NCBI RefSeq assembly: GCF_900114345.1
Contig: NZ_FOZJ01000003.1
Coordinates: 434,001 to 498,000, forward strand
Source: Microbacterium sp. cf046
GTDB taxonomy: Bacteria; Actinomycetota; Actinomycetes; Actinomycetales; Microbacteriaceae
DNA length: 64,000 nucleotides
Direction of reading: 5' to 3'
The notes beneath the pieces were generated by a model. The model was not told where the DNA came from. It made no database searches and saw only the letters and a program-made list of their open reading frames with translations. Below are positions 50,592 to 61,036 of the stretch, piece after piece. The translations under genes were made by a program, and so were the position numbers. Position 1 is the stretch's first letter; each line of letters begins with the position of its first letter.

Positions 50592-51318
50592 CCGTCCGGC
50601 TCGGAGGCCCGCACCGGCGTCAGGACGTCCCGGAGCACCTCGGCCAGGCCGGCCGGGTCCTCGGTGTGGAGGTCGTGGCCGCCCTTCATGTAGCGGACGT
50701 CCCACCCCGCGGCCGCAAGATCGCGGGCTGCGTCGGGGCGGACGGCGAAGCTCTTCTCCGCCAGCACGAGCGTCGACGGCACGGCGGGCGGGGACATCGG
50801 GAACGGACTCGCCAGGTATGACGCCTTGATGTCGATGAGGCACGTCTCGTCCCACTTCGCCCATTCGGCGCGCAGGCGCTCGAGGCCGTCGGGCGGCGAT
50901 GGCTTGGCCATGAGGGCGCGGACGAGCCAATCGGGGAACTTCTTCTGCTTCGGCCCGAGGACGGGGATGAGCCAGAACTGGAACGGGGCCATCGCCAGCG
51001 CCGGATCCACGCCGATGAGCCGCTTCGGCTGCAGTTCCTCAGCCGCCCACGCCGTCGTGAGACCACCGAGTGACTGGCCGATGAGCAGGTCGAGACCATT
51101 CGGCAGCGTGTCGACGAGGTCGCCGGCGAAATCCTGGACGCGGTAGCTGTCGCCGCGCGGGCTGTCTCCGTGCCCGCGCTGGTCGACGAGGATGAGCGTC
51201 AGGTCGTGCTCGAGCAGGTACGGCACGAACTCCTTCCACACATCGGTGCTGCGCGAGGCCCCGTGCACGAGCGCGGCCGTGCGTGATCCGGAGCCGACCG
51301 TGACGGTGTTGAGCTTCA

Positions 51319-51319
<1 letters not shown>
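50570..51319 (-). CDS. Alpha/beta hydrolase, end of beta-oxidation operon
   Basis: A 249-aa alpha/beta hydrolase. Oxyanion-side motif [24 protein letters not shown], nucleophile elbow GQSLGGL near residue 83, and terminal His in [11 protein letters not shown]. Last gene of the operon that starts at 55746; its ATG shares one base with the acyl-CoA synthetase stop. It could hydrolyse the ester substrate or a CoA thioester. It overlaps the convergent thiolase gene at the 3' end. Confidence 0.88.
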
Positions 51320-52857
<1,538 letters not shown>

Positions 52858-52894
52858 CGTGTTCTCTCCTTTGAGACGGCGTGGTCGGGAAGCG

Positions 52895-54040
52895 TCAGGC
52901 GAGCCTCATCGATTTGCCGATGAGGTCTTTCATGATCTCGGTGCTGCCGGCATAGATCCGCTGTGCGCGGGAATCGAGCCAGAGCTGGGTGATGGGGTGC
53001 TCGGGCAGGTAGCCGTCGCCGCCGTGCAGCTGCACACCGGTGTCGAGCACCTTCCACATGAATTCGGTGGTCCACCATTTCGCCTTCGCGGCGTCCACCG
53101 GGGTCAGGTCGCGGGCGTTGAGTGCGCGCACGCAGTCGTCGACGAACGACTGCGCGATATCGAGCTCGGTGGCGAGTTCGGCGATCGTGAACCGCACGGT
53201 CTGGTTCGCCCCGATCGGCCGGCCGAACGTCTCGCGCTCGCGCACATGATCGATCGTCAGATCGAGTCCTGCACGCGCGGTGGCCAGGGCATGGGCGGAT
53301 GCGGTCACCCGCTCCTGCGCCAGGTTGCGCGTGAGCCCGCGGAAGCCGTCGCCCTCCGCACCGAGCGTGTCCGCGATCGGCACGCGGACGCCCTCGAGGG
53401 TGATCTCGGTCGTGTTGTGCGCGTGCATCCCGACCTTGTCGAGGTTGCGCGCGGAATAGCCCGGCGTGCGCGTGTCGACCACGAGGAGGGTGAGTCCGCG
53501 ATGACGGTCCTCACTCGTCCTGGCCGCCACGATCACCAGGCCGGCATTGAGCCCGTTACCGATGAACTTCTTCGTTCCGTCGAGCGCCCAGTGATCGCCG
53601 TCGCGCACCGCGGTGGTCTGGATACCGGCGAGATCCGAACCCGTGCCGGGCTCGGTCATCGCGATGCCCAGCACCGTCTCGCCGCGGATGACTCCGGGCA
53701 GCCAGCGCGCCTTCTGCTCCTCGGTGCCCATGTCGACGATGTACGGCGCGATGATGTCGACGACGAGGCTCGGTCCGACGATCGGCGGGAACACGTGGAG
53801 GCGTGTCGCCTCCTCGGTCAGGATCAGGTTGTACCGGAAGTCGTTCACGCCCGTGCCGCCGTATTCGGCGGGCATCCCGTGCGCGAGCGCCCCGATCTCG
53901 GCAAGACCCGTGTACAGCTCTGGGCCGACGATGCGGTTCTCGATCCACGTCGGGTGCGCCGGCACGACCACGCGCTCGAGGAACTCGCGCACGCGGGCGC
54001 GATAGGCCTCGTGCGCGGGTTCGTAGAGGTGCCGCTTCAT
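52895..54040 (-). CDS. Acyl-CoA dehydrogenase
   Basis: A 381-aa flavoprotein that introduces the alpha-beta double bond into acyl-CoA. Recognisable are the family motifs IAMTEPGTGSDLAGIQTTA, RNLAQERVTASAHALATARAGLDLTIDHVRERETFGRPIGANQTVRF, and the C-terminal HGGDGYLPEHPITQLWLDSRAQRIYAGSTEIMKDLIGKSM, where the usual base Glu of IYxGTxE is present (IYAGSTE). Start at ATG 54040, sharing one base with the SDR stop. Confidence 0.94.
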   Translation of the reverse strand: MKRHLYEPAHEAYRARVREFLERVVVPAHPTWIENRIVGPELYTGLAEIGALAHGMPAEYGGTGVNDFRYNLILTEEATRLHVFPPIVGPSLVVDIIAPYIVDMGTEEQKARWLPGVIRGETVLGIAMTEPGTGSDLAGIQTTAVRDGDHWALDGTKKFIGNGLNAGLVIVAARTSEDRHRGLTLLVVDTRTPGYSARNLDKVGMHAHNTTEITLEGVRVPIADTLGAEGDGFRGLTRNLAQERVTASAHALATARAGLDLTIDHVRERETFGRPIGANQTVRFTIAELATELDIAQSFVDDCVRALNARDLTPVDAAKAKWWTTEFMWKVLDTGVQLHGGDGYLPEHPITQLWLDSRAQRIYAGSTEIMKDLIGKSMRLA

Positions 54041-54864
54041 CAGATGAAGAACCCTCCGCCGCAGACGACGACCTGTGCGCTGATGTAGTCCGATTCGGGC
54101 AGGCAGAACAGGTAGACCGCGCCGGCCGCGTCCTTCGGCGTGCCGGCGCGGCCGAGCGGGATCAGCTGCTCGGTCATGGTCTTCAGCTGGTCGCTGATGC
54201 CCACCTTGATCGTGTTGCCGGCCACGTCGATGTGGTCCGCACCGTCGGTCGCGGTGAGCCGCGTCTCGATGAGGCCGAACGCCACCGCATTCACCGTGAC
54301 GTTGTAGCGTCCCCACTCCTTCGCGAGCGTCTTGGTCAGACCGACGATGCCGGCTTTCGCAGTCGAGTAATTCGACTGGCCGGCGTTGCCGCCCAGTCCG
54401 GCCAGCGACGAGATGTTGACGACCTTGCGCGCGTTCGCGACGCCGTGCGCGGCGATCTCGCCCTTGGCGGCCGCCGAGATGACCGGCTGCGCGGCGCGCA
54501 GGATGCGGAACGGCGCTTTGAGGTGCACGTCGAGGATCGCATCCCACTGATCGTCGCTCATCTTCTGGATGACGGTGTCCCACGTGTAGCCCGCGTTGTT
54601 GACGATGATGTCCACGCCATCGAACGCGTCGACCGCCGTCTGCACGAATCGCTCGCCGAAGTCGGCGTCGGTCACGCTGCCGACGCAGCCGACGGCCCGC
54701 CCCCCGGCGGCGAGGATCTCGGCGATGGTCTGGTTCGCGGGGTCTACGTCGAGGTCGTTGACGACGACGCTCGCCCCCTCGCTCGCGAGTTTGAGGGCGA
54801 TCTCGCGCCCGATCCCGCGGCCGGAGCCGGAGACGAGGGCGACCTTTCCTTCGAGGGTTCCCAT
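54040..54864 (-). CDS. SDR, probable 3-hydroxyacyl-CoA dehydrogenase
   Basis: A 274-aa SDR. Cofactor motif SGSGRGIGREIALKLA near residue 12, a second NAD-site motif NDLDVDP, NNAGYTWDTVIQKM, the catalytic Ser in VNISSLAGLGG and YSTAK near residues 165-175. The pattern VALVSGSGRGIGR...VVVNDLDV resembles HSD17B4/FabG-like 3-hydroxyacyl-CoA dehydrogenases. It would oxidise the 3-hydroxyacyl-CoA made by the MaoC pair next to it. Confidence 0.9.
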   Translation of the reverse strand: MGTLEGKVALVSGSGRGIGREIALKLASEGASVVVNDLDVDPANQTIAEILAAGGRAVGCVGSVTDADFGERFVQTAVDAFDGVDIIVNNAGYTWDTVIQKMSDDQWDAILDVHLKAPFRILRAAQPVISAAAKGEIAAHGVANARKVVNISSLAGLGGNAGQSNYSTAKAGIVGLTKTLAKEWGRYNVTVNAVAFGLIETRLTATDGADHIDVAGNTIKVGISDQLKTMTEQLIPLGRAGTPKDAAGAVYLFCLPESDYISAQVVVCGGGFFI

Positions 54865-54886
54865 GGAGTTCCTTGATCAGTCGAGT

Positions 54887-55288
54887 TCAGTCGAGGGCGA
54901 CGACGGCGCTGCCGGTCAGGGTGACGGTGCCGTCGGCCAGCGTCACGGAGAGATCGAGGCTCGCGAGTCCATCGTGGACCGCGGACACGACTCCGGTGCA
55001 CGTCGGCCGCGCGTGGACAGGGGTGATCGCGGCGAAGCGCACCTGGAACGACCGGATCCGTTCCTGAGGGACCCAGCCGGTCAGCAGTCGGCCGAGGTAG
55101 GCCATCGAGAGCATGCCCTGCGCGAAGACGTCGTCCAGGCCCGCAGACTTCGCCAGGTCGCTGTCGAGATGCACCGGGTTGTGGTCGCCGGATGCGCCCG
55201 CGAACAGCGCGAGCGTCGTGCGGCTGATGGGTGCGACCTCGAGGGCGGGCAGCTCGGTGCCGACCGCGAGTTCCTGAAGCTCGATCAT
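54887..55288 (-). CDS. MaoC-family dehydratase, catalytic subunit
   Basis: A 133-aa single hot-dog-fold protein. The hydratase-2 signature lies in LFAGASGDHNPVHLDSDLAKSAGLDDVFAQGMLSMAYLGRLL, with catalytic Asp and His in GDHNPVH. It overlaps the upstream half-domain gene by 4 nt, as expected for a two-subunit enoyl-CoA hydratase. ATG 55288. Confidence 0.9.
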   Translation of the reverse strand: MIELQELAVGTELPALEVAPISRTTLALFAGASGDHNPVHLDSDLAKSAGLDDVFAQGMLSMAYLGRLLTGWVPQERIRSFQVRFAAITPVHARPTCTGVVSAVHDGLASLDLSVTLADGTVTLTGSAVVALD

Positions 55289-55746
55289 CGCGCCACCTCC
55301 CGCTCGGGATGCCGCGCCACGACCGTGTCGGTGAGCGTGGCGATCCGCTCGCCCTGCCGAGTGACCTCGGTGTCGACGACGATGAACTCGAGCGCGCCAC
55401 CGCGCTTCTCGTAGACGTCCGTGATGCGCGGTTCGAGGAGCAGCTCGTCGCCGGCGAAGGCCATCGTCGCGTACTCGAAGCGCTGCTGGCCGTGCAGCAC
55501 GAGGCGTGGGTCGATTCCGAGCTCGACCAGCCACGCCATCGGATCCGGCTTCTCGAGCTTGAGGCCGAAGAGGAAGGTCGGCGGGACCGGAAGGTCGGGA
55601 TAGCCCGCCTCGACGGCCGCGTCGATCTCGCTGTATCGCGGGTCGGTCTCGCCGATCGCCTCGGCGAAGAACTGGAGTCTTCCGCGCTCGATGAGCGCGG
55701 TCTGCGGAGCCAGCACTCTGCCCACGGCATCCTTCGCTGACGTCAC
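55285..55746 (-). CDS. MaoC-like dehydratase, N-terminal (FAS1_DH-like) subunit
   Basis: A 153-aa hot-dog protein with the N-terminal MaoC-dehydratase pattern: ALIERGRLQFFAEAIGETDPRYSE, VPPTFLFGLKLEKPD, then HGQQRFEYATMAFAGDELLLEPRITDVYEKRGGALEFIVVDTEVTRQG. It lacks the GDHNPxH catalytic motif, which is carried by the next gene. The two probably form a heteromeric enoyl-CoA hydratase like those of steroid side-chain degradation. First gene of the operon down to 50570; operator O2 lies 18 nt upstream. Confidence 0.88.
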   Translation of the reverse strand: MTSAKDAVGRVLAPQTALIERGRLQFFAEAIGETDPRYSEIDAAVEAGYPDLPVPPTFLFGLKLEKPDPMAWLVELGIDPRLVLHGQQRFEYATMAFAGDELLLEPRITDVYEKRGGALEFIVVDTEVTRQGERIATLTDTVVARHPEREVAR

Positions 55747-55763
55747 CGGGTCTCCTTCGTCAA

Positions 55764-55782
55764 ACTAACCGGAATTCACTTA
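55764..55782 (-). promoter_or_regulatory. TetR-regulon operator O2 (beta-oxidation operon)
   Basis: On the minus strand TAAGTGAATTCCGGTTAGT, the best copy of the 19-bp motif, centred 27 nt before the first gene of the MaoC-SDR-ACAD-ligase-hydrolase operon. Confidence 0.75.
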
Positions 55783-55821
55783 GCGCTGACTGTAACACGG
55801 AAACGCGCTCTCGAACAGGAA

Positions 55822-55840
55822 GATGTGAATTCCGGTTAGC
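55822..55840 (+). promoter_or_regulatory. TetR-regulon operator O3 (regulator autoregulation)
   Basis: GATGTGAATTCCGGTTAGC, 16/19 match to O2 and oriented towards the regulator gene, 52 nt before its ATG. It is 58 bp from O2 in the divergent promoter region. Confidence 0.7.
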
Positions 55841-55892
55841 AAAGTTGCGCGGCGAACGATCGTGGCCGCGTCGCCTCTGCAATCATGGATTC

Positions 55893-57110
55893 ATGACCTC
55901 CGTCGTGCCCGAGACCCCGCCCCGGGGGACGCGCCCGCGCAACCGTCGGGCGATCACGATCGAGGCCGCGACCGAGCTGTTCTGGAGGCGCGGCTATGCC
56001 GCCGTCAGCATGAGCGACATCGCCGATGCGACCAACGTCGGAGCGTCCGCGCTGTACCGGCACTTCCCGAGCAAGTCCGAGCTGCTCGTCGCGGCCGTGC
56101 ACGCCGGCCTCGCAGGCTACGCTGCCGTGCTGGATGACGCGGACTCGCGGGATGACCCGCAGGATCGCCTCTCCTTCGTCATCGAACGACTCGCCGAGAC
56201 CTCCCTCGATCACCGCGCGCTCGGTGTGCTGTGGCAGCGGGAGGCGCGCAATCTCGAAGACTCCGAGCAGCGCGTCCTGCGCGACGAGCTCACGAGTCAC
56301 ACTCGACGCGTGGCCGAGCTCATCCTCGCCACGCGGTCCGACCTCGACGCACGCCGCGCCGACCTGCTCGCGTGGTGCGCGATGGGTGCGCTCGTCAGTC
56401 CGAGCTTCCACTCGGCGACGCTCCCACGGTCGCAGTTCGTCGAAGTGATGGTCGACCTGGTCACGACGATCACCTCACTGCCCATGCCGGCCGCCGAGCG
56501 TGCGGAACCCGGCGGTGTCGACCCCGCCCCAGCCGAGTCGCGCCGCGACTCGATCATCACCGTCGCAACCGAGCTGTTCGCGGAGCACGGCTTCGCCGCG
56601 ACGGGCATCGATGAGATCGGCGAGGCCGCCGGCATCGCAGGGCCGAGTGTGTACAGCCACTTCGAGAACAAGGCTGCGATCCTCGTCGCGGCGATCGAGC
56701 GCGCGCACGTCATGCTGCGCGTCGACCGTGACGAGATCCTGGGGAGCGATCTTGCCCCGATGCAGAAGCTCGCGCGCCTGATCGACTCGTACGTGCGGGT
56801 CGCGAACAGCGACCGCGCCGTCATCCGCATCCTGCTCTCCGAACTCATGAACCTGCCCGATGCCGACCGCGAAGCGGCCCGCAAGCTGCAGCGTGACTAC
56901 ATCGACGCGTGGGTCGATCTGTATCGCGAGTTCAGCGACGCCGACACGACGACCGCGCGGATCCGGGTGCAGGCGGTGCTACTGATCGTCAACGACGCCG
57001 TGCAGACGCCGCATCTGCGGACGCGACCTGGGTTCGAGCAGACGCTGTCGCGGATGTCGAAGACCCTGCTCGGCATCCAGCCTCTCCAGTCCGGCGTCGT
57101 GCTAGCGTAA
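55893..57110 (+). CDS. Regulator with two TetR DNA-binding domains
   Basis: A 405-aa protein, about twice the usual TetR length. HTH 1 (residues about 15-60) reads TIEAATELFWRRGYAAVSMSDIADATNVGASALYRHFPSK. HTH 2 (about 215-262) reads IITVATELFAEHGFAATGIDEIGEAAGIAGPSVYSHFENK. Each is followed by its own helical ligand/dimer domain, so the gene encodes two complete TetR units in tandem. The recognition helices differ. AATCAT lies 6 nt before ATG 55893, suggesting a leaderless start; an upstream in-frame ATG is less likely. It sits in the centre of the regulon whose five operators are described separately. Confidence 0.9.
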   Translation: MTSVVPETPPRGTRPRNRRAITIEAATELFWRRGYAAVSMSDIADATNVGASALYRHFPSKSELLVAAVHAGLAGYAAVLDDADSRDDPQDRLSFVIERLAETSLDHRALGVLWQREARNLEDSEQRVLRDELTSHTRRVAELILATRSDLDARRADLLAWCAMGALVSPSFHSATLPRSQFVEVMVDLVTTITSLPMPAAERAEPGGVDPAPAESRRDSIITVATELFAEHGFAATGIDEIGEAAGIAGPSVYSHFENKAAILVAAIERAHVMLRVDRDEILGSDLAPMQKLARLIDSYVRVANSDRAVIRILLSELMNLPDADREAARKLQRDYIDAWVDLYREFSDADTTTARIRVQAVLLIVNDAVQTPHLRTRPGFEQTLSRMSKTLLGIQPLQSGVVLA

Positions 57111-57126
57111 GTGAATCGCGGTTCGG
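57108..57126 (+). promoter_or_regulatory. TetR-regulon operator O4 (alpha/beta hydrolase)
   Basis: TAAGTGAATCGCGGTTCGG, 16/19 match to the cluster motif. It begins at the regulator's stop codon, right after a TAGCGT hexamer, and lies 45 nt before ATG 57171. Confidence 0.6.
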
Positions 57127-57170
57127 TGCGTTTCGGCGCCGGATCCATCCTCGAGACGACGCATGGACAG

Positions 57171-58043
57171 ATGACCGACGCACCAGCCTGGTTCACCGAC
57201 GCGCTTGCTGCCGAGCCCGAGCTCGGATCCATCGACGTGGAGGGCGCGTCCATCGCCTATCGAGCCTGGGGAGAGGCCGGCGACGCCCGGCACGATCTGC
57301 TGCTCGTGCACGGCGGGGCAGCTCACGCGGGCTGGTGGGACTTCATCGCCCCGATGCTCGCAACAGGCCGGCGCGTCGTCGCGATCGACCTGTCGGGCCA
57401 CGGCGACAGCGGGCATCGCGCCGCGTACTCGATGGATCTGTGGGCGCGGGAGCTGGCCGCCGCGGTCGGCGGGGCAGGGTTGCGGGCGCGTCCCGTCATC
57501 GTCGGGCACAGTCTCGGAGGCATGATCGCGACGGTCCTCGCTCAGCTAGCGGAACCCGAACTCGGGGGCCTCATCGTCGTGGATTCCCCGATCGAGCCGC
57601 AGGGTCCGTGGCCCCGCACCGAGGCGGACAACACGTTCGGCAGAGCCCGCGTGTATGCGACGCGCGCTGCTGCGGTCGAGCGCTTCCGCCCGATCCCGCC
57701 GCAGGCGTCGCTGCCCTACACCGCGGCGCACATCGCTTCGACCTCGGTGCGCGAAGTCGAGGGCGGGTGGAGCTGGAAGTTCGACCCCGGCTTCGTCGGC
57801 ATGACCGGCGACCTGCCGCACACGATGGACGGACTGACATGCCCTGCCGTCTACATCGCGGGTGAGCACGGCATCCTCAGCCCCGGTGCACGCGCCCTGC
57901 TCGAGGCGTCTTCCGAGGTGCCCGTCCTCGAGATCCGCGACGCGGGGCACGCCATGATGCTGGATCAGCCGCTCCCGCTCAGCGAAACCCTGCGCGGCGC
58001 GCTCGCCGAGTTCGAGCTGTCAGAGCCCCAGCGCGCCGCGTAG
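57171..58043 (+). CDS. Alpha/beta hydrolase, catabolic cluster
   Basis: A 290-aa alpha/beta hydrolase. LVHGGAAHAGWWDFIAPML (oxyanion hole side), AIDLSGHGDSGHR, nucleophile elbow IVGHSLGGMIATV near residue 110, acid in VYIAGEHG and His in IRDAGHAMML. It belongs to the general esterase/lactonase/C-C hydrolase group. The start is ambiguous: GTG 57111 falls inside operator O4, so ATG 57171 is preferred. The 3' end overlaps the convergent esterase gene by 24 bp. Confidence 0.87.
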   Translation: MTDAPAWFTDALAAEPELGSIDVEGASIAYRAWGEAGDARHDLLLVHGGAAHAGWWDFIAPMLATGRRVVAIDLSGHGDSGHRAAYSMDLWARELAAAVGGAGLRARPVIVGHSLGGMIATVLAQLAEPELGGLIVVDSPIEPQGPWPRTEADNTFGRARVYATRAAAVERFRPIPPQASLPYTAAHIASTSVREVEGGWSWKFDPGFVGMTGDLPHTMDGLTCPAVYIAGEHGILSPGARALLEASSEVPVLEIRDAGHAMMLDQPLPLSETLRGALAEFELSEPQRAA

Positions 58044-58946
58044 CGCACCGAGCTGGGATGCCCAGAAAGCCTGCGCCACGGGCTTCTTGGTGAACAGCCG
58101 GTCGAAGCCGTGGAACGCGCCCGGCACGACCACCAGCTCGCACGGCACTCCGGCGTCGTTCAGGCGTCGCGCGTACGCGAGGTCTTCGTCGTGGAAGAGG
58201 TCGAGCGTGCCCACGCCGATCCACGCCGGCGGGAGTCCGCTCAGATCCTCTCGACGTGCCGCCGCCGCGTAGGGCGAGACGCCGGCACTGCCCGGTGCGG
58301 TGCCGAGGTAGGACGTCCAGCCGTAGTGGTTGCTGCGCGGGATCCAGATGAGTACGCCGCGAGTGTCATGGTCGGTGCGCGTGACGGTGCGGTCATCGAG
58401 CATCGGATAGACGAGCAGTTGGAACGCTGGACGCACCTCACCGCGGTCGTGGGCGAACAGCGCGAGGGTCGCGGCGAGGCCGCCCCCCGCGCTGGCGCCG
58501 CCGATCGCGATGCGCTCCGTGTCGATCCCGCGTTCGTCCGCGTGCTCGAACACCCAGCGCAGGCCGGCGTATGCGTCGTGAACGGCGGCGGGGGAGGGAT
58601 GCTGCGGCGCCAGCCGATAGCGCAGCGCGACGACGGTCATCCCGAGCTCGAGGGCGAACGCGCGACTGACCGATTCGTCGTTCTCGGGGGTGCCGCTGAC
58701 GAAGCCGCCGCCGTGGATCCAGAAGAGGGCCGGGGACTTCGTGGCGACGGCGGTCGGCCGGTAGATCCGCAGGCCGACGTCGGGCTCTCCCTCGAGCCCG
58801 GGGACCGTGACGTCCTCGACCGTGAGCGTGTCGGGGAGCGGTGGCGCTTTCGGCAGGATGTCGGGTATCACCCGGATGAGCCACGAATCGGCGGGGATCT
58901 TCGGGATGAATCGTGCGGCGCGCAGCTCGGGGTGCAGCTTGGTCAT
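58020..58946 (-). CDS. HSL-family esterase (alpha/beta hydrolase fold-3)
   Basis: A 308-aa hormone-sensitive-lipase-type esterase. The oxyanion motif is WIHGGGFVSG near residue 82, the nucleophile elbow GGASAGGGLAA near residue 155, the acid region VGTLDLFHDED, and His in GAFHGFD. Its ATG overlaps the carboxylesterase stop by 4 nt, so the two esterases are one operon under operator O5. Likely cytoplasmic; it would hydrolyse short or branched esters. Confidence 0.92.
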   Translation of the reverse strand: MTKLHPELRAARFIPKIPADSWLIRVIPDILPKAPPLPDTLTVEDVTVPGLEGEPDVGLRIYRPTAVATKSPALFWIHGGGFVSGTPENDESVSRAFALELGMTVVALRYRLAPQHPSPAAVHDAYAGLRWVFEHADERGIDTERIAIGGASAGGGLAATLALFAHDRGEVRPAFQLLVYPMLDDRTVTRTDHDTRGVLIWIPRSNHYGWTSYLGTAPGSAGVSPYAAAARREDLSGLPPAWIGVGTLDLFHDEDLAYARRLNDAGVPCELVVVPGAFHGFDRLFTKKPVAQAFWASQLGALRGALGL

Positions 58947-60442
58947 CGGCTGCCCACCCATGCCTGTCGCTCCGCGCCTGCGGCGTCGCTGACGACCGAG
59001 CTCTCGGTATCGAAGATCTTCGTGATTCGGCCGCTGGATCTGTCGTACGGCGCCCATCCGGGCTCGCCGGTCGTCGCGAAATCGACGAAGGCTCGATGGA
59101 ACTCCTGCGCCAGCGACTCCGGCGGGTTCTTGCCGAACACGCGCTCGCCGGGTTCGCCGCCGAGCTCCCTGATCGCGGCGAGGTCGTCACGGGCGAACGG
59201 CAGGTCGATCGCGTGGTGCGACGCGGTGAAGGGCGGCAGGTCCTCGCGCTGCCAGCGGAATTCGTACAGCCAGCTCGTCTCGGGTCGCGCCTCGACCAGG
59301 CGGATCGTCGGGATGCGGAACCCCCAGTCCGTCCATCCGGCCTCGACGAGGGCGTCCAGACCCCGGATGCTGCGCCGGCCGTTCTCGTAGGCGTCGACGA
59401 TCTCGCGGTTCATGCGAAGAGCCCGCTTCAAGCCCCTGCGCACGAACGGCGCGACGGCCGGCGCCGCGGTCGTGATGCCGTTGATCAGCGACGCCATCTC
59501 GTTGGTGGTCGTGCCCGTCATGAGCGGCACGCCGGGGTATGTGCCGGCCGAGTCGACCGGGTTGCGGGGGAGCACGGCGGTGTCGTGGACTCCGCGGAAC
59601 GGGCTGAGCAGCAGCGAGCGTCGATCGCCGAGAGTGAGACCGATGGCGGCGAAGCGCGTGAGCGCCTTGAAGGTGGCTTTCGTCGTGCGATCGAGCGGGA
59701 CGCTTCGGAGGCCCTCCACGGTCGGCTTGACGCCGAGGCCCTTGGCAACCTGACGGGTGATGCGCATCGCCTCATCGGCATCCACCGACGCCATCGAGCA
59801 GCCGCTCTGCGCGATCGCGCGGTGGAACAGTCCTCGGCTTGCGGGCAGCGCCAGCTGGAACATGACCGATACGCCACCGCCGGACTGCCCGAAGATCGTG
59901 ACGCGAGACGGATCGCCCCCGAACTGCGAGATATTGCGCTGCACCCATTCCAGCGCTGCCGTCTGGTCCCGCAGGCCAAGGTTGTCGTGCCCCTCGCCGA
60001 GGTAGAGGAAGCCGTCGATGCCGAGCCGGTAGTTGATGCCGACGTGCACGACGCCGTCGCGAGCGAAGTTCCTTCCGGAGTAGCCCGGGAACGACCCGCC
60101 GCCGAAGGAGTACCCCCCGCCGTGGATGTGCACGACGACGGGCAGCCGAGCTGCAGGGCTCGGGTCGGGGCTCCAGACCTCGAGCGTCAGGCAGTCCTCG
60201 CCGGTCTGCTTGGGCGAGTACAGCTCGGCGAGCTCATCCCCGCCCTCGGGCTGGGGAGCGGAGGGACCCGGCCTGGTGCCGTCTCGCGTGCCTTCCCAGC
60301 GCTCGGGCGGCTTCGGCGGAAGGAAGCGGTTCTCGCCGAACGGCGCAGCCGCGAACGGGATGTTCCGGAAGTGGTGCAGGCCCGAGTGATCGAGGCCCGA
60401 GACCGCGCCGAACTCGGTTGTGACGGTGGTTTGTGCGAGCAC
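58943..60442 (-). CDS. Type-B carboxylesterase
   Basis: A 499-aa carboxylesterase/lipase (COesterase) enzyme. Motifs: EDCLTLEVWSP, oxyanion hole HIHGGGYSFGGG, nucleophile elbow FGQSGGGVSV near residue 198, acidic residue in TGTTTNEMAS, and His in SHHAIDLPFA near residue 410. No signal peptide. The GTG start at 60442 has GAGGAGG eight nt upstream. Operator O5 lies 44 nt before it. Together with the HSL-type esterase it likely opens an ester substrate whose acid feeds the beta-oxidation genes. Confidence 0.92.
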   Translation of the reverse strand: MLAQTTVTTEFGAVSGLDHSGLHHFRNIPFAAAPFGENRFLPPKPPERWEGTRDGTRPGPSAPQPEGGDELAELYSPKQTGEDCLTLEVWSPDPSPAARLPVVVHIHGGGYSFGGGSFPGYSGRNFARDGVVHVGINYRLGIDGFLYLGEGHDNLGLRDQTAALEWVQRNISQFGGDPSRVTIFGQSGGGVSVMFQLALPASRGLFHRAIAQSGCSMASVDADEAMRITRQVAKGLGVKPTVEGLRSVPLDRTTKATFKALTRFAAIGLTLGDRRSLLLSPFRGVHDTAVLPRNPVDSAGTYPGVPLMTGTTTNEMASLINGITTAAPAVAPFVRRGLKRALRMNREIVDAYENGRRSIRGLDALVEAGWTDWGFRIPTIRLVEARPETSWLYEFRWQREDLPPFTASHHAIDLPFARDDLAAIRELGGEPGERVFGKNPPESLAQEFHRAFVDFATTGEPGWAPYDRSSGRITKIFDTESSVVSDAAGAERQAWVGSR

Positions 60443-60485
60443 CCGGTCCTCCTCGACATGGTCGGCGACTCAGGGTAGCACGCTT

Positions 60486-60504
60486 ACTAACGGTTGTTCA
60501 CTTA
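60486..60504 (-). promoter_or_regulatory. TetR-regulon operator O5 (esterase operon)
   Basis: On the minus strand TAAGTGAACAACCGTTAGT, 15/19 match to the cluster motif, with both ends perfectly conserved and the centre changed. It precedes the two-esterase operon. Confidence 0.6.
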
Positions 60505-60614
60505 CGGATCGACTCGAGCGACTGCCCATACCGCAATGAACCCCGCGCCCCTCAGAATCGTGTGTATTGAAGAAGGCCTCAGCGAGGAGGCCACCGATCG
60601 GAACGGGTGAGTCA

Positions 60615-61025
60615 ATGGCCGACAACAATCAGCGCGTTCTGAGGGTGATGCGCATCCTCAGCGCGCTCTTCCTTCTCGCGACGGGCGGGATCCATCTGTA
60701 CCTCGTGTTCGCCGGCGTCGGCGGCATCCTGGGCGTGGCGTTCGTCCTCAACGCCGTGGCGGGGGTCGTGCTCGGGATCGCGATGCTCATCCTGCGCGGC
60801 CGCCTCCTGCAGCTGGCGACCGTGCTGAGCCTGCTCTTCCTGATCGCGACGCTGGGCGCCCTCGTCCTCGCACTCACCGTGGGCCTCTTCGGCATCACCG
60901 AGACATGGGACTTCATGCTCGTCCCCGAGACGGTGATCGTCGAGTCGATCGGCATCGTCGTGCTCGCGATCACCACTGCCGTCGTTCTCCGTCAGCCGCA
61001 GCCCGCTGCCCGAGCCGAAGGCTGA
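60615..61025 (+). CDS. Small four-helix membrane protein
   Basis: A 136-aa protein with four hydrophobic segments (RILSALFLLATGGIHLYLVF, VAFVLNAVAGVVLGIAMLIL, ATVLSLLFLIATLGALVLALTVGLF and VESIGIVVLAITTAVVL). The His in the first helix (GGIHLYL) recalls small actinobacterial integral membrane proteins of unknown function. ATG 60615 follows GGAACGGG. A 6-bp hairpin (GGCCTC/GAGGCC) lies at 60575-60592 in its leader. Convergent with the sulfatase-fold gene. Confidence 0.75.
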   Translation: MADNNQRVLRVMRILSALFLLATGGIHLYLVFAGVGGILGVAFVLNAVAGVVLGIAMLILRGRLLQLATVLSLLFLIATLGALVLALTVGLFGITETWDFMLVPETVIVESIGIVVLAITTAVVLRQPQPAARAEG

Positions 61026-61036
61026 CGGAGAACGCC

